In this document: piece by piece, positions 7,615-15,462 of the stretch
Layout of the letters: every line of letters begins with the position of its first letter
How positions within the stretch are numbered: the stretch's first letter is position 1
Assembly (NCBI GenBank): GCA_910584635.1
Contig: CAJUBA010000010.1
Span: 1 to 64,000 of the forward strand
Direction of reading: 5' to 3'
From: an uncultured Christensenella sp.
Lineage (GTDB): Bacteria; Bacillota; Clostridia; Christensenellales; UBA3700
DNA: 64,000 nt
Notes under the pieces: model-generated
The model's database searches: none
Told to the model about the DNA's origin: nothing
The model's input: the letters and a program-made list of their open reading frames with translations, nothing else
Program-made: the position numbers and the translations under genes

Positions 7615-7881
7615 ATGAGTTACGGAAAAGAAATAAGTCAAAAAATCAAAACGAATATCGACGGCGCTACTAATTGTTATACGGTTACGCTCGGTAAAGG
7701 TTACGCGGTGGTAGAAGGTCATAAAGGCGTGCTTAACTTTGAAAGCGGCAAAATATCTATACGGCTGAAAAAAGGAAAAGTCGATATTGAAGGGGAAAAC
7801 ATAAATATCGTGAGTTCGCAAAAAGAAGAACTCGTAATAAAAGGCAAAATAACAAATATTATCTTAGACGGAGTGGAATAG
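7615..7881 (+). CDS. yqfC: Sporulation protein YqfC (YabP/YqfC family)
   Basis: The 88-residue protein of the YabP/YqfC family is predicted to be beta-rich and made in the mother cell during endospore formation. Its length and the pattern '...VEGHKGVLNFESGKISIRLKKG' split over two beta hairpins fit the family, and yqfD follows immediately (TAG then ATG with no gap). Function within spore coat or cortex assembly is not defined. The start follows AAAGGAG with good spacing. Its presence argues that the organism forms, or descends from, endospore formers. Confidence 0.85.
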   Translation: MSYGKEISQKIKTNIDGATNCYTVTLGKGYAVVEGHKGVLNFESGKISIRLKKGKVDIEGENINIVSSQKEELVIKGKITNIILDGVE

Positions 7882-9009
7882 ATGAAAGTTTACAGCGTTG
7901 TGAATTGCGAAGCGAGAAATTCTCAAAGATTGATAAATAAATTTTTGGAAAAGGATATTCCGCTCAAAAAAATCAAATCGAACGGAGATAGACTTCGCTT
8001 TTGCGTAGAAGACAAACATTTGTCTAAATGTATAGAGATAATTAAGGCGACGGGCGTAGATTACGCTGTGGAAAGCAGAGGCGGCGCTTATCTTGCCAAA
8101 AGTCTTATGCTGAGATATTTGTCGGTGGCCGTTACCGCCGTAATGGTAATTGCCGCGCTGATTATGGCGCGAAGCGTGTGTTTTAAGATAGAGATAGATT
8201 GCGAAAACGTCGACGTAGTATCGCAAGTAAAAAATATACTCGCGCAAGATTCAATCCGTCCTTATATGCTCAAAAGCAAGATAAATACGAAAGCGCTTTC
8301 CAAACGCATAAGCGGAGAAATCGAAGAGGTGGGATTCGCCAACTGCTATTTTGATGGCGGAAAACTTACCGTGCAGATAAAAGAAGTCCACGTAAAAGAG
8401 GAAGAGGAAGAATACTCTAAAATAGTGGCGGACAGGGATTGCATTATTACCAGAGTATTGGTATATTCCGGCACGGCTTTGGTGAAGGCGGGCGACGTAG
8501 TGAAAAAGGGCGATACTCTTATAGAGGGATATATCGATACTGCGCCCGATACGGAAGAAAACGAAAGACTTACCGTGCCGGCCGACGGATTGGTATACGC
8601 CGAAACCGCATACGTCAAAAGAATTACGATAGGCGATAAGGTAATTGAAACTAGACGCACCGGCGAAAGTTGGAAAACTACGGATATTTATCTGTTCGGC
8701 AAACTTATCGGAAAGAGCAAACTTCCCGAATACGAACAGTATCAAACCGTGGAAGAAGAAAAAGTATTCGGAAGCGTAATTCCCGTTAAGGCGGTAACAA
8801 AGACGTATTATAAAACGGAAAGCGTGGAGATTGAATTGAGCGACGCGCAGATTGAAGAGCAGATTTCTTTGGCTTGCATACAGTTGTGGAATGAAATACC
8901 CGAGCAATCCAGACTTCTTAATAATTATACTTACAAAAAAAAGGTAGACAATTTACATATAATAGATATATACTATATTATAGAAGAAACGGTAAGCAAA
9001 GGAGAATAG
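7882..9009 (+). CDS. yqfD: Sporulation protein YqfD
   Basis: The 375-residue sporulation membrane protein has an N-terminal cytoplasmic ferredoxin-like region (about residues 1-70), one transmembrane segment (about 76-94) and a large extracytoplasmic part (about 95-375). The latter includes a stretch typical of YqfD/SpoIV-like proteins ('SGTALVKAGDVVKKGDTLI', biotinyl/lipoyl-like fold). It lies between yqfC and phoH, the standard Firmicutes order. It ends in TAG at 9007, and the same reading frame continues directly into the PhoH sequence (see phoH). Confidence 0.88.
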   Translation: MKVYSVVNCEARNSQRLINKFLEKDIPLKKIKSNGDRLRFCVEDKHLSKCIEIIKATGVDYAVESRGGAYLAKSLMLRYLSVAVTAVMVIAALIMARSVCFKIEIDCENVDVVSQVKNILAQDSIRPYMLKSKINTKALSKRISGEIEEVGFANCYFDGGKLTVQIKEVHVKEEEEEYSKIVADRDCIITRVLVYSGTALVKAGDVVKKGDTLIEGYIDTAPDTEENERLTVPADGLVYAETAYVKRITIGDKVIETRRTGESWKTTDIYLFGKLIGKSKLPEYEQYQTVEEEKVFGSVIPVKAVTKTYYKTESVEIELSDAQIEEQISLACIQLWNEIPEQSRLLNNYTYKKKVDNLHIIDIYYIIEETVSKGE

Positions 9010-9012
9010 GCT

Positions 9013-9975
9013 ATCAGAACCAATATCGAAGTTGAAGATGTAAAACAGGCGATTGCATTGTTTGGCAACCATGACGAAAACGTAAACTATCTGAGAAAGA
9101 GAATGGACGTCAATATAAACATTTTCGAGGGCAGCGTGATAGTGGAAGGCGAAGACGCGAAAGTCGAAAGGTGCGAAAGGCTTATTACGTTTCTTTTGGA
9201 AAAATCCAAAACCGAAACGCTCAACAGAGCGTTTATAAATTTTTGTATAGAAGTTGTGGATAACGGCGACGAAGATAAGTTCGGTGAACTTTGCAAGGTC
9301 GTAGCCGTAACCGCAAGAGGCAAACAGATTAAAAGCAAGACGTACGGACAAGCCAAGTACGTCCAAGCGATAAAGGATAACAGCATAGTATTCGGTATAG
9401 GACCTGCGGGTACGGGCAAGACTTATCTTGCGGTTGCCATTGCGGCGGCGATGTATCGCAATAGAGTTGTAGAAAAGATAATACTGACAAGACCTGCCGT
9501 CGAAGCGGGCGAAAAACTCGGATTTTTGCCGGGGGATTTAGGGGCGAAGGTCGATCCATATCTCAAACCGCTTTACGACGCGTTGCAGGAAATGTTCGGA
9601 TTGGAAGTCTATTCCAGACTTATAGAAAAAGGAGTTATCGAAATCGCTCCTTTGGCGTATATGAGAGGAAGGACGCTGTCCAACGCGTTTATAATTCTCG
9701 ACGAGGCGCAAAACGCTACTCGCGAGCAGATGAAGATGTTTCTTACCAGAATGGGCGAAGGGAGCAGAATCGTCGTTACGGGCGACGCGACGCAGATAGA
9801 CTTGCCAAACGATAAATCATCGGGACTTCTGCACGCGGCGACTATTCTTCAAGGAATAGACAATATAAGCGTGATTCACTTAAAAAACAGAGATATCGTG
9901 CGCAACGACCTTGTACAGGCGATAGTAAAGGCGTACGAAGAGAGTAAAAACAATCAGGAAAAGGTAACAAAATGA
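9013..9975 (+). CDS. phoH: PhoH-like ATPase, probable AUC start codon
   Basis: Cytoplasmic PhoH family P-loop ATPase of about 320 residues, with Walker A 'GPAGTGKT' near residue 130 and Walker B 'FIILDEAQN' near 228. Family-like sequence (IRTNIEVEDVKQAIALFGNH) extends upstream of the first canonical start, a TTG at 9058, up to codon 9013. That codon is ATC, placed eight bases after a perfect AAAGGAG (8998-9004), and no ATG, GTG or TTG lies between. I therefore call AUC initiation, with a sequencing error of ATG or a TTG start as alternatives. It overlaps pgpH by four bases (ATGA). The family is linked to ribosome and RNA quality control. Confidence 0.9.
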   Translation: MRTNIEVEDVKQAIALFGNHDENVNYLRKRMDVNINIFEGSVIVEGEDAKVERCERLITFLLEKSKTETLNRAFINFCIEVVDNGDEDKFGELCKVVAVTARGKQIKSKTYGQAKYVQAIKDNSIVFGIGPAGTGKTYLAVAIAAAMYRNRVVEKIILTRPAVEAGEKLGFLPGDLGAKVDPYLKPLYDALQEMFGLEVYSRLIEKGVIEIAPLAYMRGRTLSNAFIILDEAQNATREQMKMFLTRMGEGSRIVVTGDATQIDLPNDKSSGLLHAATILQGIDNISVIHLKNRDIVRNDLVQAIVKAYEESKNNQEKVTK

Positions 9976-11417
9976 AGACTACATCCCAGAAAATATGGAA
10001 AGACGTCGCGTATTTGTCGGTCATTTTCGTCGTATCGTTTTTGATGACGGTATTTTCGGTAGCCTGTCTTGCAAAAGACTATTTTATATTTTCGTATTAC
10101 GAAATATATCTGCCGATGACGCTTATGGTCTTTTGTATAATGGCGACGCTTTACTATTATATAGTCAAATTCGATAAAGGTTCGGAAGAGTACGTTTCGG
10201 TTTTGAAAAGATGCCTTATATGTTATTCGACGATATTTATCGCGGTAATCGTATCGGCGGTGCTTTATTCTTTCTTTACGCCTCACTCGATAGTAATTTC
10301 TTCGGTTACTATGATGGTAACGATGCTTCTCAACAAAAAACTCGGTATTTATTCGACTTTCGTTACCATGGGTATAATGCTTGCGATATTCGTAACATGT
10401 TCGTACGTTTTGGACATCGATCACTTTAACTTGGACATCATAGGCGGTCTTCTAAACTCAATGATAATGAGTATGCTTATGGTATTTTTCGTCGGCAGAG
10501 AGTATACCCGTTTGAGATTGACTTGGGGTACGATACTTCTCGGACTGGCGACTACTCCTTTGGCGGGACTTTATTCGATATTCGGACACGGCGTAAGCGC
10601 GGTTACCGTAGGCAACGCTATATTCGGACGTCTTGTAGGAAGCATGCTTTCCGTCGCGATATTCATAGTATTCTTGCCGCTTTACGAAACGATATTCGCC
10701 GTTTGGACAAACTTCAAACTCGCGGAAATATGTTCGCCCTCCCAACCTCTTCTTAAAGAGTTGAGAGAAAAAGCGCCCGGAACTTACAACCACAGCGTAA
10801 GCGTTGCCAACCTCGTTGAGAGTTGCGCCGGCGCGATTGAAATAAATCCGTATATGGCGAGAGCGTGCGCTTATTTCCACGACGTGGGCAAGATGAAACA
10901 TCCAGAATATTTTACAGAAAACCAAAAAGACGGAAAAAACCCCCACGACGATTTGATTCCCGAAGTCAGCGTTAACATGATTACCAATCACGTAAAAGAC
11001 GGCGTAGCGATATTAAAAGAAAATCACATGCCCGACACTATTATAAAAGCGGCGTTCGAGCATCACGGCGACGCTACCGTACCGTATTTCTATATGAAAG
11101 CGCAGAGTATCACGGAAGAGCAACTGAGCAATTATACTTATAGGTATAACGCAAGAAAGCCGACTACAAAATACAGCGCGCTTGTTATGATATGCGATAT
11201 GTGCGAGGCTATTTTAAGAGCAAAACCCACCGACAACTATGAGCAGATGAGAGCGGTGGTAGACAACGTCATAAATTCCAAACTCAAAGAAGGTCAGTTT
11301 GACGACTGTACTTTGACGGTAAGGGATTTCGCCATTATAAGAGATACCATTTGCGACGTAATACCGTCGACTTTGCATAAGCGTATCGACTATGACAAAG
11401 CCAAGGAAAGAAGATAA
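9972..11417 (+). CDS. pgpH: HD-domain c-di-AMP phosphodiesterase, PgpH/YqfF type, ectodomain missing
   Basis: This membrane protein has about seven hydrophobic segments (residues 10-255) followed by a cytoplasmic HD hydrolase domain. The metal motif includes 'YNHSVSVANL' and 'YFHDVGKM' (His-Asp near residue 303) and 'EHHGD' near 363. The family degrades the second messenger c-di-AMP. At 481 residues it is much shorter than typical PgpH (about 700): the extracellular 7TMR-HDED sensor domain and its leading transmembrane helix are absent. It sits in the conserved phoH-pgpH-ybeY order with overlapping stops and starts on both sides. Confidence 0.9.
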   Translation: MKTTSQKIWKDVAYLSVIFVVSFLMTVFSVACLAKDYFIFSYYEIYLPMTLMVFCIMATLYYYIVKFDKGSEEYVSVLKRCLICYSTIFIAVIVSAVLYSFFTPHSIVISSVTMMVTMLLNKKLGIYSTFVTMGIMLAIFVTCSYVLDIDHFNLDIIGGLLNSMIMSMLMVFFVGREYTRLRLTWGTILLGLATTPLAGLYSIFGHGVSAVTVGNAIFGRLVGSMLSVAIFIVFLPLYETIFAVWTNFKLAEICSPSQPLLKELREKAPGTYNHSVSVANLVESCAGAIEINPYMARACAYFHDVGKMKHPEYFTENQKDGKNPHDDLIPEVSVNMITNHVKDGVAILKENHMPDTIIKAAFEHHGDATVPYFYMKAQSITEEQLSNYTYRYNARKPTTKYSALVMICDMCEAILRAKPTDNYEQMRAVVDNVINSKLKEGQFDDCTLTVRDFAIIRDTICDVIPSTLHKRIDYDKAKERR

Positions 11418-11890
11418 TGATGGAAATTTTCGACGAAGTAGAAAGCGGACTCGATTGCGATTTGATACTAAAAGTCTTCGAGGAAGTGAAAATCGAGTTT
11501 TCTTTACCTGATAACGTAAGCGCGGAACTTACCGTCGTAGACGAAAAAGAGATAAGACGGGTAAACAAAGAGTTCAGGAACGTCGACAGCGTTACCGACG
11601 TGTTAAGTTTTCCGGCTTTGGAAGTAAAATTGCCTTTCCGCGCCGAAGATTATCCCTTCGACGTGGATTTTTCTACAGGACAACTTATGCTCGGCGAGAT
11701 TATGCTTTGTTACAAAAGAGCGCAAGAGCAGAGTTTGGAATACGGACATTCCATTCAAAGAGAGTGTTGTTATCTCGTACTGCACGGACTTTTGCATTTG
11801 CTGGGCTACGACCATATAGATGAGCGGGATAAAGCGCTTATGCGAGAAAAAGAGGAAAAGATTCTGTCGGCTTTGGGCGTATTCAGGTAA
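11417..11890 (+). CDS. ybeY: Endoribonuclease YbeY (16S rRNA maturation)
   Basis: This zinc-dependent single-strand RNase is needed for 16S rRNA 3' maturation and late ribosome quality control. The metal motif H-x3-H-x5-H is clear in 'HGLLHLLGYDH' (His 123, 127 and 133). Length (157) is normal. The start codon overlaps the pgpH stop (TAATG), indicating translational coupling. The dgkA and cdd genes that often follow in Bacillus are absent. Confidence 0.95.
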   Translation: MMEIFDEVESGLDCDLILKVFEEVKIEFSLPDNVSAELTVVDEKEIRRVNKEFRNVDSVTDVLSFPALEVKLPFRAEDYPFDVDFSTGQLMLGEIMLCYKRAQEQSLEYGHSIQRECCYLVLHGLLHLLGYDHIDERDKALMREKEEKILSALGVFR

Positions 11891-11949
11891 GAGTCAAAAC
11901 ATTATTTGCGCTTGATTGAATTTTTACGAAAATATAGGAAAAAATATAA

Positions 11950-12846
11950 ATGAAAGTAGGATTTGTATCTTTAATAGGAAAACCAAACGCGGGAAAGTCT
12001 ACGCTTACCAATACGATAGTCGGAGAAAAAGTGTCTATCGTGAGTTGGAAACCGCAGACTACGCGAAATAAGATTCTCGGTATTGCCAACGGCGAAAACT
12101 ATCAGTTGGTAATCGTCGACACCCCAGGCGTGCATAATGCGAAAAACGCGCTGTCAAAGTATATGATGAAAAGCGTGGAAAAAGGTCAGGAGGGTTCGGA
12201 AGCCATCGTGTACGTTATGGCTGTTGACAAGCGTTTTGACGAACACGATAGAGATTATATAAAAAGATACGCGGACGGAAAAACTCCGTTTATTATCGCG
12301 TTGAATAAATGCGACGACGTAGAGGCGGACGCTATTCCTAAAAGAATTGCCGAACTTCAAGATATATCGGGCGTCGACAGTATAATTCCCATCAGCGCGC
12401 TTACGGGAAAAAACGTCGATATGCTTATCGACAGGCTGCTCGAAATCATGCCCGAGGGAGAAAGATTCTTCGATGAAGATATGTATACCGATAAATCGTT
12501 GAGATTCATGGCTAGCGAAATAGTAAGGGAAAAAGCGCTTAGAAATCTCGATCAGGAGATACCTTACGGAATAGGCGTCGTTATCAATAAATTCGAGTAC
12601 CGAGAAAACGGAATAGTCGACGTCGACGCGGATATCGTATGCGACAAGCAATCGCACAAGGCGATGGTAATAGGCAAGGGCGGCGCTATGATAAAAAAGA
12701 TTTCCACTCAGTCAAGACAGGACATAGAGGATTTGGTCGGTACGAAAGTATTTCTCAATCTTTACGTAAGGGTTAAAGAAGATTGGAGAGACAGCGACTT
12801 TCTTCTTAATCAGTTGGGATACAATATAAAAGATCTTAAAGAGTAG
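11950..12846 (+). CDS. era: GTPase Era
   Basis: Essential ribosome-assembly GTPase that binds the 3' end of 16S rRNA. It has G1 'GKPNAGKST' (about residues 10-18), G3 'DTPG' (57-60), G4 'NKCD' (119-122) and a C-terminal KH RNA-binding domain (about 200-285, with 'VIGKGGAMIKKI'). Its 298 residues match the family. It is separated from ybeY by 59 bp. The ribosome site is weak (TAGGA) but the homologous N-terminus fixes this ATG. Confidence 0.96.
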   Translation: MKVGFVSLIGKPNAGKSTLTNTIVGEKVSIVSWKPQTTRNKILGIANGENYQLVIVDTPGVHNAKNALSKYMMKSVEKGQEGSEAIVYVMAVDKRFDEHDRDYIKRYADGKTPFIIALNKCDDVEADAIPKRIAELQDISGVDSIIPISALTGKNVDMLIDRLLEIMPEGERFFDEDMYTDKSLRFMASEIVREKALRNLDQEIPYGIGVVINKFEYRENGIVDVDADIVCDKQSHKAMVIGKGGAMIKKISTQSRQDIEDLVGTKVFLNLYVRVKEDWRDSDFLLNQLGYNIKDLKE

Positions 12847-12900
12847 ACAGAGTATCCAAAAGCAGTCTGATTTTTGTACATAACCGATTTGGAGGAAATT

Positions 12901-13008
12901 ATGGATTGCAAGGATACTTTGTGGGAACTTTTCAATAAAACGGGAAATATACAGTATTATATTATGTGGCGAGCGCTCGACGATGAGGACAAGCCGCGAA
13001 AAAGATGA
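12901..13008 (+). CDS. YqzL-like small protein
   Basis: The reading frame encodes 35 residues behind a strong GGAGG site. The core 'LWELFNKTGNIQYYIMW' resembles the YqzL family, whose gene lies between era and recO in Bacillus subtilis ('...W..F..TGNID.YL...'). The same position here supports the call. The function of the family is unknown. It overlaps the longer possible recO start in another frame and ends five bases before the preferred one. Confidence 0.75.
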   Translation: MDCKDTLWELFNKTGNIQYYIMWRALDDEDKPRKR

Positions 13009-13012
13009 CGCT

Positions 13013-13555
13013 ATGGAAAATTTAACGCAGGAAGGTATTTGTTTAAGAGCGGTGGATTACGGCGAGAACGATAAGATAATCACGCTCTATCTTGCCGAAT
13101 ACGGAAAAATAGGAGTGAGCGCAAAAGGCTGTAAAAGCGCGAAGTCAAAGTTAAAGTACGCGGTAAGTCCCCTTTGTTTCGGCAAGTACAATTTGGTAAG
13201 AAAGAAAAATTTCGTACTCGCCGGATGCGATTGCATAGACAGTTTTTTTTCCATTACCGCAGATCCTATAAAGTACTACTGCGCTTGCGTAATATTGGAA
13301 ATCGTAGATAAAATGAGCATGGAAGAGGATTATAATCACAAACTTTTTGTTACGATGCTCAACGCGCTGAACGATCTTTGCTATAAAAGCGAATTTCCTA
13401 AAGTTTGTCTTTTCGAATATCTTTCACAACTTACGGCGGCGCTAGGCTATCAGGTTAAGGCGATTACTTTCAAAGATTATTACAATTATTTTTTACATAC
13501 TCACGCTACGAAAATCAATTCGTTAAAGTTTTTGTTCACAACAGACGAACTTTGA
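13013..13555 (+). CDS. recO: DNA repair protein RecO, C-terminally short
   Basis: RecO works with RecF and RecR to load RecA at single-strand gaps. The N-terminal OB fold is clear ('LTQEGICLRAVDYGENDKIITLYLAEYGKIGVSAKGCKS' in parts: LTQEGICLRAVDYGENDK and IITLYLAEYGKIG), followed by the helical region. At about 180 residues the protein is some 60-70 residues shorter than usual, and the Cys4 zinc module and C-terminal helices are missing. The ATG at 13013 matches the family N-terminus; an upstream ATG (12983) would add ten unrelated residues. It ends seven bases from the convergent GH2 gene, suggesting truncation by rearrangement or lineage-specific shortening. Confidence 0.82.
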   Translation: MENLTQEGICLRAVDYGENDKIITLYLAEYGKIGVSAKGCKSAKSKLKYAVSPLCFGKYNLVRKKNFVLAGCDCIDSFFSITADPIKYYCACVILEIVDKMSMEEDYNHKLFVTMLNALNDLCYKSEFPKVCLFEYLSQLTAALGYQVKAITFKDYYNYFLHTHATKINSLKFLFTTDEL

Positions 13556-13562
13556 TTTTCAA

Positions 13563-15275
13563 TCAAGTTAGATTTAATTTTTTATTTAATTGTTCCAAAA
13601 GTCGACAATCGACTTTTACTTCTTTTCTGTCGTAAGTTACCAAACCGTTGGTTTCGTCCTGCACGTCTGAAAGTTGGGTATAAATCGCCGCGCAAAGTCC
13701 TTGTTTTTTGGCGGGTATGATTTCCTTTTCCCAAAGATTTTTCAACGCCGAGTTGAGTTTTTCTTTATCCTTGAATTTTGCGTATCCGAACGTTTTGTCG
13801 GAAGAAGTGTGATTTTCAAGCGACAGACTGTAGCCTCCGAATTCGCTGAGAATTACAGGGCGTCTTTCCTTTTTAGGCATTTTGAAGGGAACGAAATATT
13901 TATGTATGCTTCTCAATTCTCCTCCTTGGTCGCTCCAACCGCTTGCATGGTCGATAATGCGGGTGGAGTCGAGCGTACGCAGATATTCGCATACTTTCAG
14001 ACTGTCAAACTGCCCCCAGCCTTCGTTGAAAGGAGTCCATAGCGCTATCGACGGAACGTTGTAGAGTTGTTCTACCGTTTCTTTCATTTCGCTGTAATAT
14101 AGCCGTCTGTTTTCTTCGTCTTTTCTGGAATAGAAAGAGTATCTGCTGTCTTTGACGTTTATTCCTATATTGGGGAGTATCAATATCGCGGCTTTATTGT
14201 ATTTTCCGCCTCCGTTTATGAAATCCTGCCATACTATCATGCCCAGTCTGTCGCAGTGATAGTACCATCTCATAGGTTCGATTTTTATATGTTTTCTCAA
14301 AGTGTTGAAACCGCATTTTTTTGCAAGTTCTATATCAAATATCAATGCTTCGTCGTTTGGCGCCGTATAGAGTCCGTCCGACCAATAACCTTGGTCCAAA
14401 AGTCCCGTCATGAAGTAAGGTTTGTTGTTGAGCATGAAACAGGGTTTTCCGTCGTCGCGTTTTCCGATAGAGAATTTGCGCATGGCGAAATAACTCTTTA
14501 CTTTGTCGTCCTTATAGATTGCTTCAAAATAATAAAGACGGGGATTTTCCGGCGACCAAAGCGACGGATTTTCCATCTTTATTATAATCTGCCCGTTGTC
14601 AGAGGAATGAAGTTTTTTGTCTTCGTCGAGTATTTGGAAAGAAGTTCCGCCGTCGTTAGTCAAGATAGATATACTTACTTCGCTATTGTCCAAATCGGGA
14701 GTGATTTTCAACGATTTTATATATTGTTTAGGCAAGTATTCTATCCATACGCTTTGCCATATTCCCGAAGTAGGGGTATACCATATTCCGCCGTGTTTGA
14801 ATTTCTGTTTTCCGCGGGAGATAGGCTGTTCGTCCGTCGGGTCTTTAACGCATACGACCAACGTATTTTCGTCTTGCAAGTATCGAGTAATATCGATATC
14901 AAAGCAAGTATATCCTCCTATATGCGAGCCGGCGTATTCTCCGTTTATAAATATCTTGCATTCGTAATCTACGGCGCCGAAATGCAGGATTGATATCTTA
15001 TCTTTTTCTAATAATGAAAAATGAGTTTTGTATACAAGTATTTCGTCCGGCATTGTTGTTCTGCCTACTTGAGATAAAAAACTTTCGGGAGAAAACGGCA
15101 CGAGAATCGAAGTGTCGCAATAAGTTTTGTAAACGTCAGGGGAGTCTAAATTTCCTTTTACGAATGCGCATTGCCAATATCCGTCAAGCGATTGCCAGTT
15201 TTGTCTTTGTAATTGCGGACGCGGATATTGCGTTGAGTTTACGTTTTCCGACCACGGAGTTTTAAGTTTGTTCAT
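13563..15275 (-). CDS. Glycoside hydrolase family 2 enzyme (beta-galactosidase/glucuronidase-like)
   Basis: The 570-residue enzyme, without signal peptide, is probably cytoplasmic and cleaves a beta-linked sugar from an imported oligosaccharide. Domains in order: GH2 sugar-binding jelly roll (about residues 20-185), immunoglobulin-like linker (190-270), TIM barrel (275-560). The likely acid/base is Glu 418 in 'FNEGWG' and the likely nucleophile is Glu 478 in 'LSEFGGY'. It is shorter than LacZ and nearer to compact GH2 enzymes; the substrate cannot be read from sequence. It has its own promoter, and a GPH sugar symporter lies about 1.5 kb away in the opposite direction. Confidence 0.88.
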   Translation of the reverse strand: MNKLKTPWSENVNSTQYPRPQLQRQNWQSLDGYWQCAFVKGNLDSPDVYKTYCDTSILVPFSPESFLSQVGRTTMPDEILVYKTHFSLLEKDKISILHFGAVDYECKIFINGEYAGSHIGGYTCFDIDITRYLQDENTLVVCVKDPTDEQPISRGKQKFKHGGIWYTPTSGIWQSVWIEYLPKQYIKSLKITPDLDNSEVSISILTNDGGTSFQILDEDKKLHSSDNGQIIIKMENPSLWSPENPRLYYFEAIYKDDKVKSYFAMRKFSIGKRDDGKPCFMLNNKPYFMTGLLDQGYWSDGLYTAPNDEALIFDIELAKKCGFNTLRKHIKIEPMRWYYHCDRLGMIVWQDFINGGGKYNKAAILILPNIGINVKDSRYSFYSRKDEENRRLYYSEMKETVEQLYNVPSIALWTPFNEGWGQFDSLKVCEYLRTLDSTRIIDHASGWSDQGGELRSIHKYFVPFKMPKKERRPVILSEFGGYSLSLENHTSSDKTFGYAKFKDKEKLNSALKNLWEKEIIPAKKQGLCAAIYTQLSDVQDETNGLVTYDRKEVKVDCRLLEQLNKKLNLT

Positions 15276-15291
15276 AATCTACCTCTTTTTT

Positions 15292-15320
15292 ATTATACTC
15301 GATAAATTACTTGTATGCAA
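15292..15320 (-). promoter_or_regulatory. Promoter of the GH2 gene
   Basis: On the minus strand, TTGCAT (15320-15315) and TATAAT (15297-15292) are separated by 17 bp, and the ribosome site AAGAGGT follows before the ATG at 15275. This makes the GH2 gene a separate transcript from the upstream lipoprotein gene. The stretch 15321-15417 shows no other feature. Confidence 0.6.
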
Positions 15321-15417
15321 GGTCAAATTTTATCGATGTGGAAAGAGTATTCATTTATACGGAAAAAAGATTTATAAAAAGAAAATGAATAAATTCATAA
15401 TTTTATAAAACAGAACA

Positions 15418-15442
15418 TAAAAAAGACGGCCTTGCGACCGTC
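15418..15442 (-). terminator. Intrinsic terminator of the lipoprotein gene
   Basis: GACGG (15425-15429) pairs with CCGTC (15438-15442), and on the minus strand the stem is followed by a run of T residues. It separates the lipoprotein gene from the GH2 gene. Confidence 0.75.
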
Positions 15443-15462
15443 GATTTTTATTAGTCAGATAA

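Noticed and set aside
9009..9013. Read-through fusion of YqfD and PhoH across TAG 9007
   Set aside because: A perfect ribosome site is correctly spaced for codon 9013 and the two proteins lie on opposite sides of the membrane; separate translation is more plausible.
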